From NCBI RefSeq assembly GCF_030272615.1, contig NC_081408.1, positions 764,852,173 to 764,916,172 of the forward strand: a stretch of DNA of 64,000 bases, written 5' to 3'. Under the pieces are notes generated by a model. The model saw only the letters and a list, made by a program, of their open reading frames with translations, was not told the origin of the DNA and did not search any database. This document shows positions 31,289 to 47,450 of the stretch, in pieces. Origin of the DNA: Cryptomeria japonica (Eukaryota > Streptophyta > Pinopsida > Cupressales > Cupressaceae). How positions within the stretch are numbered: position 1 is the first letter of the stretch; every line of letters starts with the position of its first letter. A program made the translations under genes and the position numbers.

Positions 31289-34200
31289 GCGTTTCAATGA
31301 AGAGACCACTACCCAACCACCATCATGCCAACTACCCTACCAAGAAAATGAACATCAATTTTATCTTGAATTGAATTTTTGTTTACGGACAATATCTCTA
31401 TTAAAGAATAGAGATATGGTTTGTCAAGATTTTTTCTGCATTTCAATGACAGTTCAACTAGTATAATTATATATTTTTTTAAATATACATAAAATAATGC
31501 CCAAAGATATCACATAATTGTCTTGCATGTTTATTAGTTGCACATTAGTTGTCAAGAAGGACATGTAACTGAATAATATTGCACTCTTTCACTCTCATTA
31601 AAGATGTAACAGTTTCATATACTTAGATACAAGTGGCAATGAAACATGCATGCATTTCCCTGACATCTACATGTCAAATTTATTCAAAATCAATTTTTTG
31701 TTTATGGATATTTGCATGTCATTGTAGGTGTCTCTCGGCATAATTAAATATGCAGATTTTACTAGCTTTTTTGAGATTTTATTTGTTTTAGGTTATTTCA
31801 AATGATTTTAAACTAGTTTATATATTTTTATTTTAATAATAAAAATAAAATTGGCCAAGAGATATCTTTTTGAAGTGCCTATTCAACTTTTAAATATAAC
31901 GTATCTCATATTATGATATTTGATCCAATGAACGATATGTCTTAAAATTTAAATTAAAGGATTTTTTAATTTGATATAATAGCTCAACCCCTTTTAATGG
32001 TCACTTTAAAACCTCGACAAATGTTAGCAAACAATAGGAAATCATTAAAATGTCTTAAGATATATAGATATATTCCTTTTACTAATTCAATTACAATGTT
32101 CCTATAATGAGTGCTCCTAGGAATTGAGTTTTTAACAAATTATTTTAGGATTTGAATTAATGTCTAAATGAATGTATTTAAATACCGCTTAGTAGAAATA
32201 ATCATGCACAAGAGTACCAAGTCAGCTCATTGTGGAAATGAAATGGGCACAATTGACAAAATTTCAATTTATTTTTTTGAATGGACATAGCACCCCACAA
32301 TTAAAGCAAAGCAAAGAATACAACCTAGATACAATAAAGACTGATATAATAAGATACAATTAACCATATAAAATAAGTGTGACTAAATATGAATATTATT
32401 TTTATGTTTAGAGATTAGGGATAGAATTCAAAACTGAAATTGCTTTCTTATTATATTTTCTCTCTAAAAAAGATTTTTTTCTATTGATTGTTAAGATATG
32501 TTTCTAAAAGTCAACTTTTATTGTTGATTTATTTAGTTATATTACATCTTAAGTTAGTTTCTAAAAACCAAACTTTCAAATTTTAAAACAAATGTTTCTA
32601 TTATAAAATCTTCAAAAATTAAAGTTTCTTTTTATTATTATTACTAAATTTTGTCTTTAAAAAAGGCTTTTTTAATTGTGAAGATATGTTTCTATTATTA
32701 ATTAAAAATATTAACTTCAAAACTTAGTATTATTTATTGACTTTTTTACTTTCTTTATATATTTCATTTAAATTTTTAAAATCACACTTTCTAATTTTTA
32801 AACAAAATTCTATTAATATTTATTATTATTTTATTTTCAATTTTTAAATTTTATTAAAAAATCTATATAAAATAAAACTTAACATATGTATAATAAAATT
32901 GATAAAAACTAGATGCCTAATGACATATATTATTTTTATCTATAATCTATAAAGTCAATTTTATAGTTATCATTTCAATTGGACTCTTACTATAATCCTA
33001 ATTCATTTTTTCTTATACAACCATAAAGATTACATTTGTCTCATTGGCTCAAGGACAGTGTAAGTGCATTCAAGATATGGGGAATGAATCGAGACCTTAC
33101 ATGGGTCAGTAGCTTCTTTGGTGAAAATGAAAGGCTTTTTATTCAATTCTTCTCATATATAATAAAACATAAAACATTATGAGATTGATGTTGGTTGTAG
33201 AAACAAAGAAATGGCTAATTTCACAACGAGGCAGGCAAATGTTTTTAATAAAGATAAACGGGTTTCACAAGGACTCGAAACCTAAAGTTTTACAACAGCG
33301 GGCCAACACAGCGAACCCGGCAAGAAACAACAGCAAAACAGGGGAGCAACCCCGAGCAGAGACAAAAACAGAGGAAACGCAGGAAACAAGCCAAAACAAA
33401 ATAAAAATCTCTCAGTTAAGAGAGCACCAGATCGTAGGCAAATGTTAAGTGAAACCTCCATAAGCTTTATTGTTATAGAAACAATGATCTCACCAAAATA
33501 ATAACACAAATAAAACTGAACCTTGACAATACAAATAAAAAAAACTGATATGTGATTTTCAAATGACCAGTTTAACATAATCCAAATAATTTTATAAGAA
33601 ATGGTTGCTACAACATCCAAGGGTAACTATGAAAACTTATAAACCCCTAGAAAACCATTGTGTTACTCCATCTTAAACCATCTTATCTAATCTGATTGAG
33701 ATGCAAAAATGAAACAGTGTGTGTAAAGAAAATGCTGGGACATGCAAAGAAAATGGTCTCTGGAATTTTCAATGCATGAGAAATATCCTATTCTCCACAC
33801 AAAAAAAATGACCTACACAAAGGAGTTGATAGCTCCCATTCACGCCAAATAAATTATTGTGGGTCAAAGTCACACCTCCACCTCCTTAAGTTGCACAAAT
33901 TACACTATAAAAGAGAAAATATATCTACAAAAACTATTCCTTTCATACCTTTCATGCTTCTAACAAAAGGAACTTGTGACATGCAAGACACAACACTCAC
34001 TTTAATAGAATGTCCATAATCAATACAATAGAAAATACAAACAAATTGCTAGGTGACCCAAAAAAAATTTAACACACACTTTGGAGCTAGATGACCTCTG
34101 CAATGCTTCTCTTCCATTATGTTTTGCATACCCTCACCTGTACAGAAAATAAAAATAAATGAGCCAAGGTTTCTCTAACAAAAGATTCAAAACTTACATA

Positions 34201-35862
34201 AAAAATCAATGATGAAAGTGGAACCAAGAAAGTTGAATTTAAAGCTACTAATGGAACCACCATTTTCCAGAGAGATAAAATTTGCCCAAATCCCTTTCTT
34301 TCTAGGTAGCACCAGGGCTTCACGTCAATACCATCTACTTCGCATTTTCATTTTTGGTTGCTATTTAAGGTGGGAGGGACATTTTATATTTTAAATTAAC
34401 CTTATGTAAGCTAATGCGTTACCAAATTCACTCCACAATTTATCAAGGCATCTGCATGTCGAGCAAAAAACATGGCAAATTGAGTGGGTCACAATAACAG
34501 AAGGGGTAAAAATATATAACTTTAAGTCACATTTTCTATTTTAAACTTGTGCCCTGGGTATGTTTTATATAGAGATCATAAAATATTATAGTGTTACAAA
34601 GATTGGAACGACTGATAAGGATAGAACAAATCTAGACCATAATTGCCTCACGTTTTTATTTATTATTTATGATTTGTTTTCATAAAATTTAATTACCATT
34701 CTTTTTCTACTCTACAATCTTAGAGGATATGGCATGTAAATGAATGTAAAATTTATCTTAAAATGATTTTTTGTTTACAAACAACATTGATCCCTTTGTA
34801 GATCGCCTATTGGCAAAATCATTAAAGATGCATTAAAAAATACATGATTTTTGTAAAAATAAATAAATTTATTTAGATTATTAAAATAATGTACCAAAAT
34901 TCAAATTATAGAAATGCCAAAAAAAAAAAAATCAAACTGGCCAATGGAAAAAAGGCATTCAATGGATGAATAAGTACTAGCAGATAGGCAGGAACTTAAT
35001 ATGACCCATGTAAAACAGCCAATGAACATTCGAATAATTCTCAGACCATGGAAAATAAGTGACAACATAGACAAAAATACATTGAGAGATAGAGAAAGGT
35101 GAGAGTGGGGACGAGGGACTCAAGAGGACGAAGTATTTATGGTTATTAGTGCAAAGTTATCATTGCTTGTATAAAATTCTTTGAAGATAATGTGATATCA
35201 TGGGAACATTCGAAGGCATTTCTACTGGTAAGGAGACAAGGAAATGAACACCGCGTAGTTATTTAATTAAAGAACAATTTTAGGTTTATAATTATAACTT
35301 TTATAGATAAAGTTATGGTAAAAGAACAAGAATGACTATCATGTACCATTCAAATGTTAATATGTTTATAAAAATATTATTAAATTTAGAATGAATCCAA
35401 GATGAAATTTTAGAGATATCAGGGGAGAAATTCAAGAACTTACTCATTAGGGAATGAATTCTGAGCTCTAAAATCTAGGAGGCTAATGCTTCATTCGGAA
35501 AGGTAACCTTGACCACCGCATTTTCATTTGTTCTTCCCACATTTTGAAGGCATGGTGTCTCTTCAACAAATAGTGTTTTTGAGGTTTTTTTCGAACCTAT
35601 TTCTTGATAATCCCTCTCTGATGGATCTTCTTATTCATTTTCTTGCGTCTGCGCATCCTCTTCTTTTTGGATCCCTTATGATGATAATATTCTGTCTTCG
35701 GATAAGATTTGTTGGTGTGAAAGTCGTCATAATTTGGATTGAAGGGAAACCCATCGAGCGGTAGATTATTTGGCATAGAAAAGACAAGGACACCTCCCAG
35801 AGGTAAACTATTAGGCAGAGAAACACAATGCGGGGCCTTAAGTGATATTGAGTTTGGGAATG
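31289..35862. other. Unassigned AT-rich region
   Basis: No gene can be supported. It is AT-rich with many stop codons in all frames. A G/C-richer patch at 33255-33430, reading on the minus strand as TGCTGTTGTTTCTTGCCGGG and similar, resembles the 3' end of a plant LINE, but I see no RT or tail that proves it. Around 35600-35860 the minus strand has a small ORF with Pro/Leu/Asn repeats (PLGGVL.. PLDGFP) of unknown origin, cut by element H. Confidence 0.5.
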
Positions 35863-36259
35863 TCATGGAGGAGCATCTAGCAACCTGAAAATGTTTTGGA
35901 TTTTGATAAGCAAGTTCATGAAGAGGTCCATTTCCGTGTTTTAACATGGATGCCCATTCAATGGGATCCTTTTGAGTATGTAATAAGGCCTACAGGAGTT
36001 TCCCTCCAAAATACTATGTTTAAATATTTGAATTTGTTAAGGAGTCCTAGGAGGTCAAAAGTTAGTAATGTTTTTTAGGAGGTTGCAAATATTGTAAGGG
36101 TAAAATAATATTCTAATGAACCTCATAAATCACCCAATTGGGGTTGTAACTGAGCTACCAGCTTAGGTTAGGTTTGAAGTCTTGGAAAAAGGCATATTTT
36201 GCACCTTTGGTAAGAAAAAGACGTCAAGTTTTTAGGTTTTTAAATGAAAAAATACACTC

Positions 36260-36263
36260 ATAT
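36260..36263. repeat. Target site duplication of C2 (left), ATAT
   Basis: ATAT here and at 41504-41507 flank the inverted ends of C2. The 4-bp size agrees with C. Low-complexity context makes it weaker than TAAA of C. Confidence 0.6.
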
Positions 36264-36819
36264 GGGTAAGTGCACAAAGATGGCGTGCAAAAGGAGGGGT
36301 ATAAGTGGACACCTTTTTTTTTAAATCAGATAAACCTGAACTTGGAGGAGCAATTTGAGACTTGTCCACTCAAAATATGAAGATACCCAAAGAACAAATA
36401 TTGTAGTACTTTGAATCTAGTTTCCAAACTACTATTTTTTCAAAATTGGATAAGATTAAGGGGGGTCAAATCTTTCATGCATGCAAAAGTGTTCCTATTT
36501 TTTCAGCAAAACATAACATAGTGTCTGGCATGCCCATCTAAAAAGTGATAGTTAAATTTAATATTTTGAAAAACCATTTGTTATAAAGATAGTTAAGAGT
36601 TAGCATTATAAGTTGTGTATTTTTTGTAATTTTTTGTTGAGTATTTTTATTTTTATGATCTTCCAAAGTGGACACGTCTTGCATATCACGTACCTGTTCA
36701 TGCACGTCACATAACTTGCACCAAAATAATAATAAAAAAATCATTTTTTTTAAAGTGTAAAGAATGAAGTGTAGAACAACAATATATAATTTATTTCACT
36801 TTTGGACAAGTACTTTAAA

Positions 36820-37190
36820 AGTTAGATAAGTAACATGAACTTAGATGGCACTTCTTTTAGCATTCCCTTAGTTTTTTCATCAAGATATATACATAAAATA
36901 TAACACTTAAGTATAAGTTATAACTTATACTGTTATATTTTATGTATATATTGTCAGGATGTTTGAGAATGGTTTCGGATCTATAGGATTAATATTGTAG
37001 ATTTTAGATTTTAGATCTTATAATTTTTCAGACTTAGTCAAATTTCAGTAATCAGTAGGCTTGTATTATCATTTTCTTGCTATCTCTTTATCTCATGCTC
37101 TTTTTTTCCCCTAAGCTCTAGACTTATCTATTTTCCTATCTCTCTCATTCTCCTCCCTCTCTACCTCTCTCTATCTCACTCTCTCCTCTC
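36820..37190 (+). repeat. C2: left arm of large inverted repeat
   Basis: Pairs with 40830-41165. Shared words: TAACATGAACTTAGATG / inverted CATCTAAGTTCATGTT, GGATGTTTGAGAATGGTTTC / inverted, CCCCTAAGCTCTAGAC / inverted. A smaller tandem copy of TCTAGATCTTATAATTT follows at 37200. Confidence 0.75.
36885..36951. repeat. C2: 67-bp near-perfect palindrome
   Basis: ATATATACATAAAATATAAC pairs with its reverse complement at the far end, and the middle (AAGTATAAGTTATAACTTAT) is itself palindromic. A related palindrome stands at about 41084-41127 in the other arm. It could extrude as a cruciform or be a remnant of a small inverted-repeat element. Confidence 0.75.
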
Positions 37191-37569
37191 TCCCTAAGCT
37201 CTAGATCTTATAATTTCTCACACCTAGTCAAATTTTAGTAATCACTAAGCTACTATTATCATTCTTTCTTTATCTCTATTTCACTCTCTTTGTCTCCCTC
37301 GATCTTTAAACCTATCTTCTTATCACTCTCCCTCTCTCTCCCCCCCATATTTCTATATCATTCCCTCATCTCTCCCCAATCTCTAAACATATGTCTCTCA
37401 CCCTTCTACTTTATATCTCCTCTCTCTTCTCTACCTACCTCATGTGCATTCTCTCATCTCTCTCTCTCTCCCCCTCCCCACCTATCTCTCTTTTTTCCCT
37501 TTGTTTATCTTTATCTCCTCTCTCCCTCTTCTTGCATACCTCCCCTCACTCCCTTCATTTACTTCTCTA

Positions 37570-40790
<3,221 letters not shown>

Positions 40791-40829
40791 AGTGATTACG
40801 GAAATTTGATTTTTTGAGAAATTATAAGA

Positions 40830-41165
40830 TCTAGAGCTTGGAGAGAGAGAGGAGAGAGTTAGATAGAGACAGGTGAAGAGAGGAGGAGAGAGATAGGAAA
40901 ATAGATAGGTCTAGAGCTTAGGGGAGAAAAAGAGCATGAGATAGAGAGATAGAAAGTTAATGATAGTATAAGCCCAAGTTGATTACTAAAATTTGATTAT
41001 CTAAAAAATTATAAGATCTCGTAAAATCTAGAATCTGTATTATGACTCCTAGACATCTGAAACCACTCTCAAACATCTTGATAATATATACATAAAATAT
41101 AACTTAAATTTATATTTTATGTATATACCCTGATGAAAAAACTAAGGGAATGTTATTAAAAGAAG
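40830..41165 (-). repeat. C2: right arm of large inverted repeat
   Basis: Reverse complement of the left arm (36820-37190) with scattered changes. Confidence 0.75.
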
Positions 41166-42224
41166 TGTCATCTAAGTTCATGTTCCTTATCTAACTTAAT
41201 GTAACCATAGCATGCATGCGTTTTTATTGCTAAACACAACCCGTACACATTTTTTATTTTTAAAAACACGATCACGTTTCTATTTCTATTTTAAAAATAT
41301 TACATTTTTGTTTTAAAAAACCCATACGCATTTTTAATTTAAAGAAATCATACGTGGTTTAGCTTGGATTTAGGTTCAGTAATATGAGCCTTAACAAAAA
41401 TGGGTTATTTAAATTTAAAAATAAATTGTTCGTGTTAGTAGTTTTTAGAAGTTGTTTTGAGAGGGTGTCCACTTTTTTGCATAGCAACTTCATACACTTA
41501 CCCATATTAAAATTGTAACTCTTCTCGGTGTGGCTTGACATGGAAATGAATGATAAACCATGCTCCAAGAAAATGTAGAAGATCTTTGATGAAAATTCTT
41601 TGTCTATTGACAATTTTTTTACAATTTTCCATCTATAACAGTCTAAGTTTTCTTTCAAGTACGATCGTGTACAAATAGTGGCATGCCTAGAAATGATTTA
41701 CAAAGTTTTTTCTATGTCTTAAGAATAAAATTCAATTTTTTTGGATCTATTTTGCAGTTTTTTGTTCAAGTTATGACAAAAATACCATTGGTGGCCTATC
41801 ACAGAACTAGGGTTTCCAACGAGCTTGAAAAATTCATAAATTTTGTTTGAATTGTTAAAAAATTATGAAATTTGGTAGAATCCTTCATTAGAGTATTTCC
41901 CAGGTTTCCACCAAATAAAAATTATCTATTCAATCATTTTTGCAAGATATGTAGGTTTGAGCATGTGTTTAGCAAGAAAGACTGTCATAGAACCTAGTGA
42001 GCTAAGGGTTTCATGAAAAACTTTGAATTTTTATTAGTTGCTATAGGAAGTGATGGTTTGAAGAGGTCCTGTGGAGTGTGTGAGGGCTTAAGAATCCTAA
42101 GAAGGTATAAGAGTGACTGACTATTTAATTAGGCCTTCCTAGGGTACCCTAGAGTAAAAGTTTGTAAAAAATCTTTCAAAGGTAGGGTTGTAAGGTTTAC
42201 AATTTCTTGTTTATCCTCTGCATC

Positions 42225-43304
42225 ATTATTCATATCAAAGCCTAAAATATCTGGGGGATTCCTAAGAATTTTTGGGAAGAAGAAGTTGATATTTTCAAAA
42301 GGCTGATGAATAAGTTATATGTTTATAGATAGTTGGATGGATATGTGTTGCAGAATCACAGGTTAATGAAGAGAACCGAGTACCAAAAGACTGGGCAGTG
42401 AGAAAAGAAAAGAGAATCCCTAGGTGAGGTATTAGGAAGACAAAAAGAGGAAGGTTAGAAGATGTAGAAGCATACTTAGAAGAAAATCATCAAGAAGAAA
42501 TACAATATGATGAAACAAGATTCAAAGTTTGATAGAGAAATGGCAGAGTTGAAGAAAGATATTAGTCTTGTAGTACAATAGTACCTTGAGGAAGGATACT
42601 AAGAATATTTTGGGTATTGGACGCTACACAAGAAGGTGATGTGGCTTGTAAATATGATTGTTAATAAAATAAGAAGGCTTATATATGGTTGCCTTGAAAA
42701 GAGACAATGAAGCAAATAAAGACAAATTAATTGGCATCGGTATGAAGAAAGATCAAGAGTGTCTTCAAGATAAGAAAAGTGTAGAATTAATGAGAGAAAA
42801 ATATTCTCAAGTAGACACATATACAAAGTTCCATTAGCAAGAGAAATATTCAACGAACCAACAGGTTGGTGATGATAAGAAAGTTGATCCAAAGATAGGT
42901 ATAGTGTAGATAAAGACGAAACAAGAAAGAAAGCACAAAGAGCTAGTGAAGAGATACATTGTCCTTGAGTTTTTTATCCAATGTATATTGATGATAATGT
43001 TTTCATAGGTGCAGACCCAGGAGAGAATGAAAAGTATGAATAAATGGATAGTGGTAATGAGCCATATGAAAGAGAAATAGAATTTTGGAGTCTTGCAACT
43101 GAGAATGAGATAAGCAAGAGAAGATACAAGAAGGAAGAGCAAAAAAAAAGAGTGAAAACCAAGAAACATAGACATGATAAGGAAAAGCATAGAAAATATC
43201 AATGGGAGGTTAGTAACCAACTATGGATAAAACACAATTGGAAGAAGAGAAAAAAAGAAACCATCATTTGAGATGGAACTCAAATTTCTTCCACCTTGGG
43301 AGTA
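42225..43304 (+). other. H: internal region, degraded Lys/Glu-rich coding remnant
   Basis: No retroviral domain. Composition is A/G-rich with short open stretches of charged residues in the + frames; the longest (43044-43271) reads like a Lys/Arg-rich tail (RRYKKEEQKKRVKTKKHRH). It could be the relic of a gag or of a captured ORF; I cannot tell. The end before the 3' LTR has only a weak purine tract. Confidence 0.4.
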
Positions 43305-44394
43305 TGATGCAAGAGCATCTAGCAAACTGAAAATGTAAGTTTTGGATTTTGATAAGCTAGTTCATGATGGGGTCCACTTTGTTGTTTTAACATGGATTCT
43401 CACTCAATAGTATCCTTTTGAGTATCTAATAAGATCTAGAGGATTTTCCCTCAAAAAGACTTTGTTTCAATATTTGAATTTGTTAAGGAATCCTAGGAGG
43501 TCAAAAGATAGTGGTGTTTTTTAAGGAGGTTGAAAATATTGTAAAAGGGTAAAATAATAATATAATGAACCTCTTAAACCACCCAAGTGGGGTTGTAAGT
43601 GAGTTACCAAGTTAGGTTAGGTTTGAAGTCTTGGAAAAAGGCATATTTTGCACTTTTGTTTAAAAAAATGGCACTTTTCTTGGTGTGTATTGAAATGGAA
43701 TGAATGATGAACCATGCTCCAATAAACTATAGAAGAGATTTGATGAAAATTCTTTGTTTCTTGACAATTTTTTGCCAAGTTTCCAACTATAAGAGTCTAA
43801 TTTTTTATTTGTATAGTCTTGTACGGATAGTGGTAGACCTATAAATGGTTTTAAAAATTTTTGTTGTCTTAAGAATTAAAAGCGATTAGTTTGGAGTTAT
43901 TTGTTTTGTTTTGTTCAAGTTATGGAAAAAATACAATTGGTTGCCCTATCACAAAGCTAGGGTTTCCAACAAGCTTGAAAAAATCATAATTTTTTTTTGC
44001 ACTATTAAAAAATTATGAAACTTGTTAGAAACCTTCATCATACTTTTTCCCAAGTTTCCATCAAATTAAAATTCTTTATTCAATCATTTGTGCATGATAT
44101 TAAAGTCTAAGCATGTGTTTAGCAAAAATGAGTGTCATAAAACCTAGTGAGATGAGGGTTTAATGAGAAAATTTAAATTTTTTAGTTGTCATAGGAAGTG
44201 AGGGTTTGAAGAGGCCTCATGGAGTGTGTTGAGGGTTTAAGAATCTTGAGAAGGTATAAGAGTGAGTGAATGTTCAATTAGGCATTCCTAGGGTACTGAA
44301 CCTAGAGTAAAAGTTTGTAAGAAATTTCACAAAGGTAGGGTTGTAAGGTTTGAGTCCCATTAGGTTTGTAATTTCTTGTTTATCATTTGCATCA
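43305..44394 (+). repeat. 3' LTR of H
   Basis: 1,090 bp, TGATGCAAGAGC...TTGCATCA, uninterrupted. It is the empty-site counterpart of the C2 insertion in the other LTR, though the exact junction region is altered. Confidence 0.75.
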
Positions 44395-44479
44395 AAATGT
44401 CTCGAAGACCAAGAATATTTGACACTAAGGGTGACCTTAAGCTTAGGAACCTAGGTTTACAATTCTCAGACCCTGACGA

Positions 44480-45013
44480 TGTTGGCAATTTGGAGGAATT
44501 GACTATGTGTTGCATTGATGTTTTGTCATTGACGTCAACACTAGATGTTTTGGTTTCTTTACCGGTATTCTTCTGATCCTGGTAGGTTGTTTGGTTTCTG
44601 ATTGGATTAGATCATGGAGATCCGGTATGCTCTGGTATGTTTGGTTTATAGAATTAGCTTATTCATGCTTCTCAGATTCATGTTCAGTCGGTTGGTTTTG
44701 ATTTAGTGATCGGTTGCTATCCTATATGCTGGCATGTTTGGTTTGTGGTTTCGGTGAGGGTTTCATCGACAAAGAATTATTGTAGATACTTGATATTATG
44801 CATATGTGGTGTTGGCGCGACTTCAAGTGGATTTTCAGGATGTTGATTATTGCTTGTGATAACTGCTATTTCGGTATTTGGTTTATGCATTCCAGTATTG
44901 TTCTTTTGGGTTTCGATATTAAATTTTTAATTGCTTAAGGTTCCGGTAATCTATTAACAACTGATTCACCCCCCCCCTCTCAGTTATCCTCTGGTTATTT
45001 GAACTGTCTAACA
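44480..45013 (+). repeat. 5' LTR of G
   Basis: TGTTGGCAATTTGG to GTCTAACA, about 534 bp, next to a primer site. The start TGTTGGCA and the C-rich word (ATTCACCCCCCC, CTCTCAGT) near the end match the LTR of B. Confidence 0.7.
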
Positions 45014-45014
45014 A

Positions 45015-45030
45015 TTGGTATCAATGCCTG
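45015..45030 (+). other. Primer binding site of G
   Basis: TTGGTATCAATGCCTGG begins one base after the LTR; TGGTATCA is the initiator tRNA-Met match, decayed after position 9. TAACCACTTGA follows at about 45050, a leader word shared with B. Confidence 0.7.
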
Positions 45031-45069
45031 GTCCTCTTTGCATAAGCTTAACCACTTGAGGAAGATCCT

Positions 45070-46080
45070 ATGGCATCTAATAGTTCAAGTTCATCATGTA
45101 CATCTGCAGCTATTTTTCAGAGAGAGATTTATAGGCTTGATGAAACAAATTACAGGGTATGGAAGGTTTGGATGGAGACTCATTTGAGATGTCTTGGAAA
45201 GGAGGTTTGGAAAATCACAGAGAATGGGGTTACACCTTTTAATCGGGCATCTGGCAATCCTCGTCCGATAGGCCTGGATAAGGAGCTTGAGAATGATTGT
45301 AGAGCTAGAGAAGCAGTTTTGTGTACACTTTATGGTCAACAAATAATGGGACTAACTAACAAGGCAACTGCAAAGGCTATATGGGATAAAATAGAGAATT
45401 TGAATGAAGGTGATCCTCCTGTTAAGATTGCAAAACTTGATGGTTACAGGGTGAGGTATGAAAATTTGAAAATGGAAGAAGATGAAAGGATTACTACTTT
45501 TATGGAGAGAGTTAATGAGATTGTTATGGGAATTCAATGTTGTGGTGGATCTTTGAGTGAAGATAAAATAGTTTCTAAAGTACTGAGATCTTTTCCACTG
45601 GCTTATAAGATGAAGGCTACTGCAATTAATGAGTTAAGAACTATGGAAAACACTTATGTCAACCGAGATACCTTGGTTGGAAAATTATCTGCTTTTGACC
45701 TTGAGGAATTTGGACCTTCTGGAGTTGTAAAGTTTGAACTTGCTTTTCATGCATCTACATCATCTATTGGCAAGAAAGATTGGAAAACTTTGTATGCAAA
45801 AGAATTGGATGATATGAAGAGAGAAGATGAAGAATTTGAGTAACTTGAAGTCCTATTTGCTAGAAGAGTACCTAAAGGACCGACAACAAGTAAGGATGAG
45901 GGAAAAGCACCTTTTAAATGTTTTGCATATAATAAGATAGGTCATTTTGCATCTAGATGTCCTGAAAGGAATTGAAGATTTGAAGAAAGAGCTAGAAGAT
46001 ATTCTAGGCCTAATCACGATTATCAGAACAAGCATAAGTATAGGAGAAACATAGATAAATCATGTTATATTGAAGATGGG
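45070..46080 (+). pseudogene. G: copia gag
   Basis: ATG 45070 opens a 257-codon frame with the copia gag (UBN2-type) pattern: LDETNYRVWKVWMETHL, AKAIWDKIENL, LGRT-like and EKIVSKVLRSFP-type stretches (here DKIVSKVLRSFP). A TAA at 45841-45843 and a TGA near 45974 interrupt it. The single zinc knuckle reads CFAYNKIGHFASRC, with Tyr for the second Cys. Gag forms the particle and binds RNA. Confidence 0.85.
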
Positions 46081-47450
46081 GAAGGTGTGATTGATTCTGA
46101 TGATGAACCGACACATGATTCTGCTAGTGGTTTTGGAAATGGAAAGGAATGGTTGTTCTTGGCTATCAAGGATGATGATCTGGTACCACAAGGGAAGCAA
46201 CCAGAAGAGAAGGCCCTTGTTGCTAAAATTGAAGATAAGGATGAATGGGTGATTGGCAGTGGATGTTCACATCATATGACTGGATATAAAAGGAAGTTTC
46301 TATCTTTGAAAGAATTTGATGGTGTTTTGGTTAGGTTTGGAGATGACAAAACATGTATGATAAAGGGAAAAGGAACTATATCATTGGATGGTAAGCATAA
46401 CACTGATAATGTTTATTATGTTGAAGGTTTAAAGTATAATCTTTTGAGTGTAGGACAGTTGGTGGATAAGGGATTTCAATTACAATTCAAGGATGGAAAA
46501 TGCAAGATTATGAATAGATCTGGATTGGAGATTACAACTGGTACTCAGACTAAAGGTAATATCTTTCATTTTAATTCCGGTGAGAAGACATGTTTGATTG
46601 CACAAATTGATGAGAGGTGGCTATGGCATAAAAGGTTGTGTCATGTGAATTTTTATTGCATTATAAAGACTAGTTCAACAAAGGCAATAAGAGGTATACC
46701 TAAGATTGTGAAGCCCTATAATTTGGTATGTAAGGAATGTCAAATGGGAAAACAAATTATAACTTCTTTTAAGAAAATATATGACAAATCTAATGATATT
46801 CTTGATCTTATTCATATTGATTTGTGTGGCCCTGCTAGAATCAAGAGTTTTCAAGGTGATAGATATTTTATGCTAATCATTGATGACTATTCTAGAATGA
46901 TGTGGGTTACTTTTCTTAGGGAGAAATTTAAGGCTTTTGAAAAGTTTAAAATATTTAAAGCTAAAGTTGAGACTAAGACAGGTTTCAAGATTAAATTCTT
47001 AAGGTCAAATCATGGTGGAAAATTCACATCTGGTGAATTTAACAGTTATTGTGAGAAGAATGGGATGAGACAGTTATCTGCACCCCAGACTCCTCAGAAA
47101 ATGGAGTTGTGGAAAGGAAGAACAAAACAATCTTGGATGCAGCTAGAACTATGACGATGGAAGCTAATCTACCTCATATCTATTGGAAAGAATTTGTAAG
47201 CATGATGGTATACACATTCAACAAAGTTCATATCAAAGGAGAAACTGGTAAGACACCTTATGAGTTATGGTTTGGTCATGCACCAACAGTTAAATATTTC
47301 AAAAAATTTGGTAGTAAATGCTATATCAAAAGAGATGATTCCATTGGAAAGTTTGATCCTAGATCTGATGAAGGAATATTTCTTGGTTATTCTAATGAAA
47401 GTAAAGCATATAGATTTTTTAACAAAAGATTGCAGAGAATTGTGTAAATC
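46081..47450 (+). pseudogene. G: copia protease and integrase
   Basis: Same frame as gag. The protease motif reads WVIGSGCSHHMTG: the catalytic Asp (usual DSG) is Gly at about 46255. Then the GAG-pre-integrase zinc region (LWHKRLCHVN, CKECQMGKQ) and the integrase core, first Asp in HIDLCGP (about 46820). The second Asp motif reads RSNHGGKF, with Asn instead of Asp. A one-base frameshift near 47098-47109 moves the frame; after it VERKNKT carries the expected Glu. KTPYELWFG and the GIFLGYS end are typical. The enzyme set is dead. Confidence 0.85.

Noticed and set aside
33179-33620. LINE 3' end on the minus strand
   Set aside because: Composition is suggestive, but no RT, poly-A or duplication could be shown.
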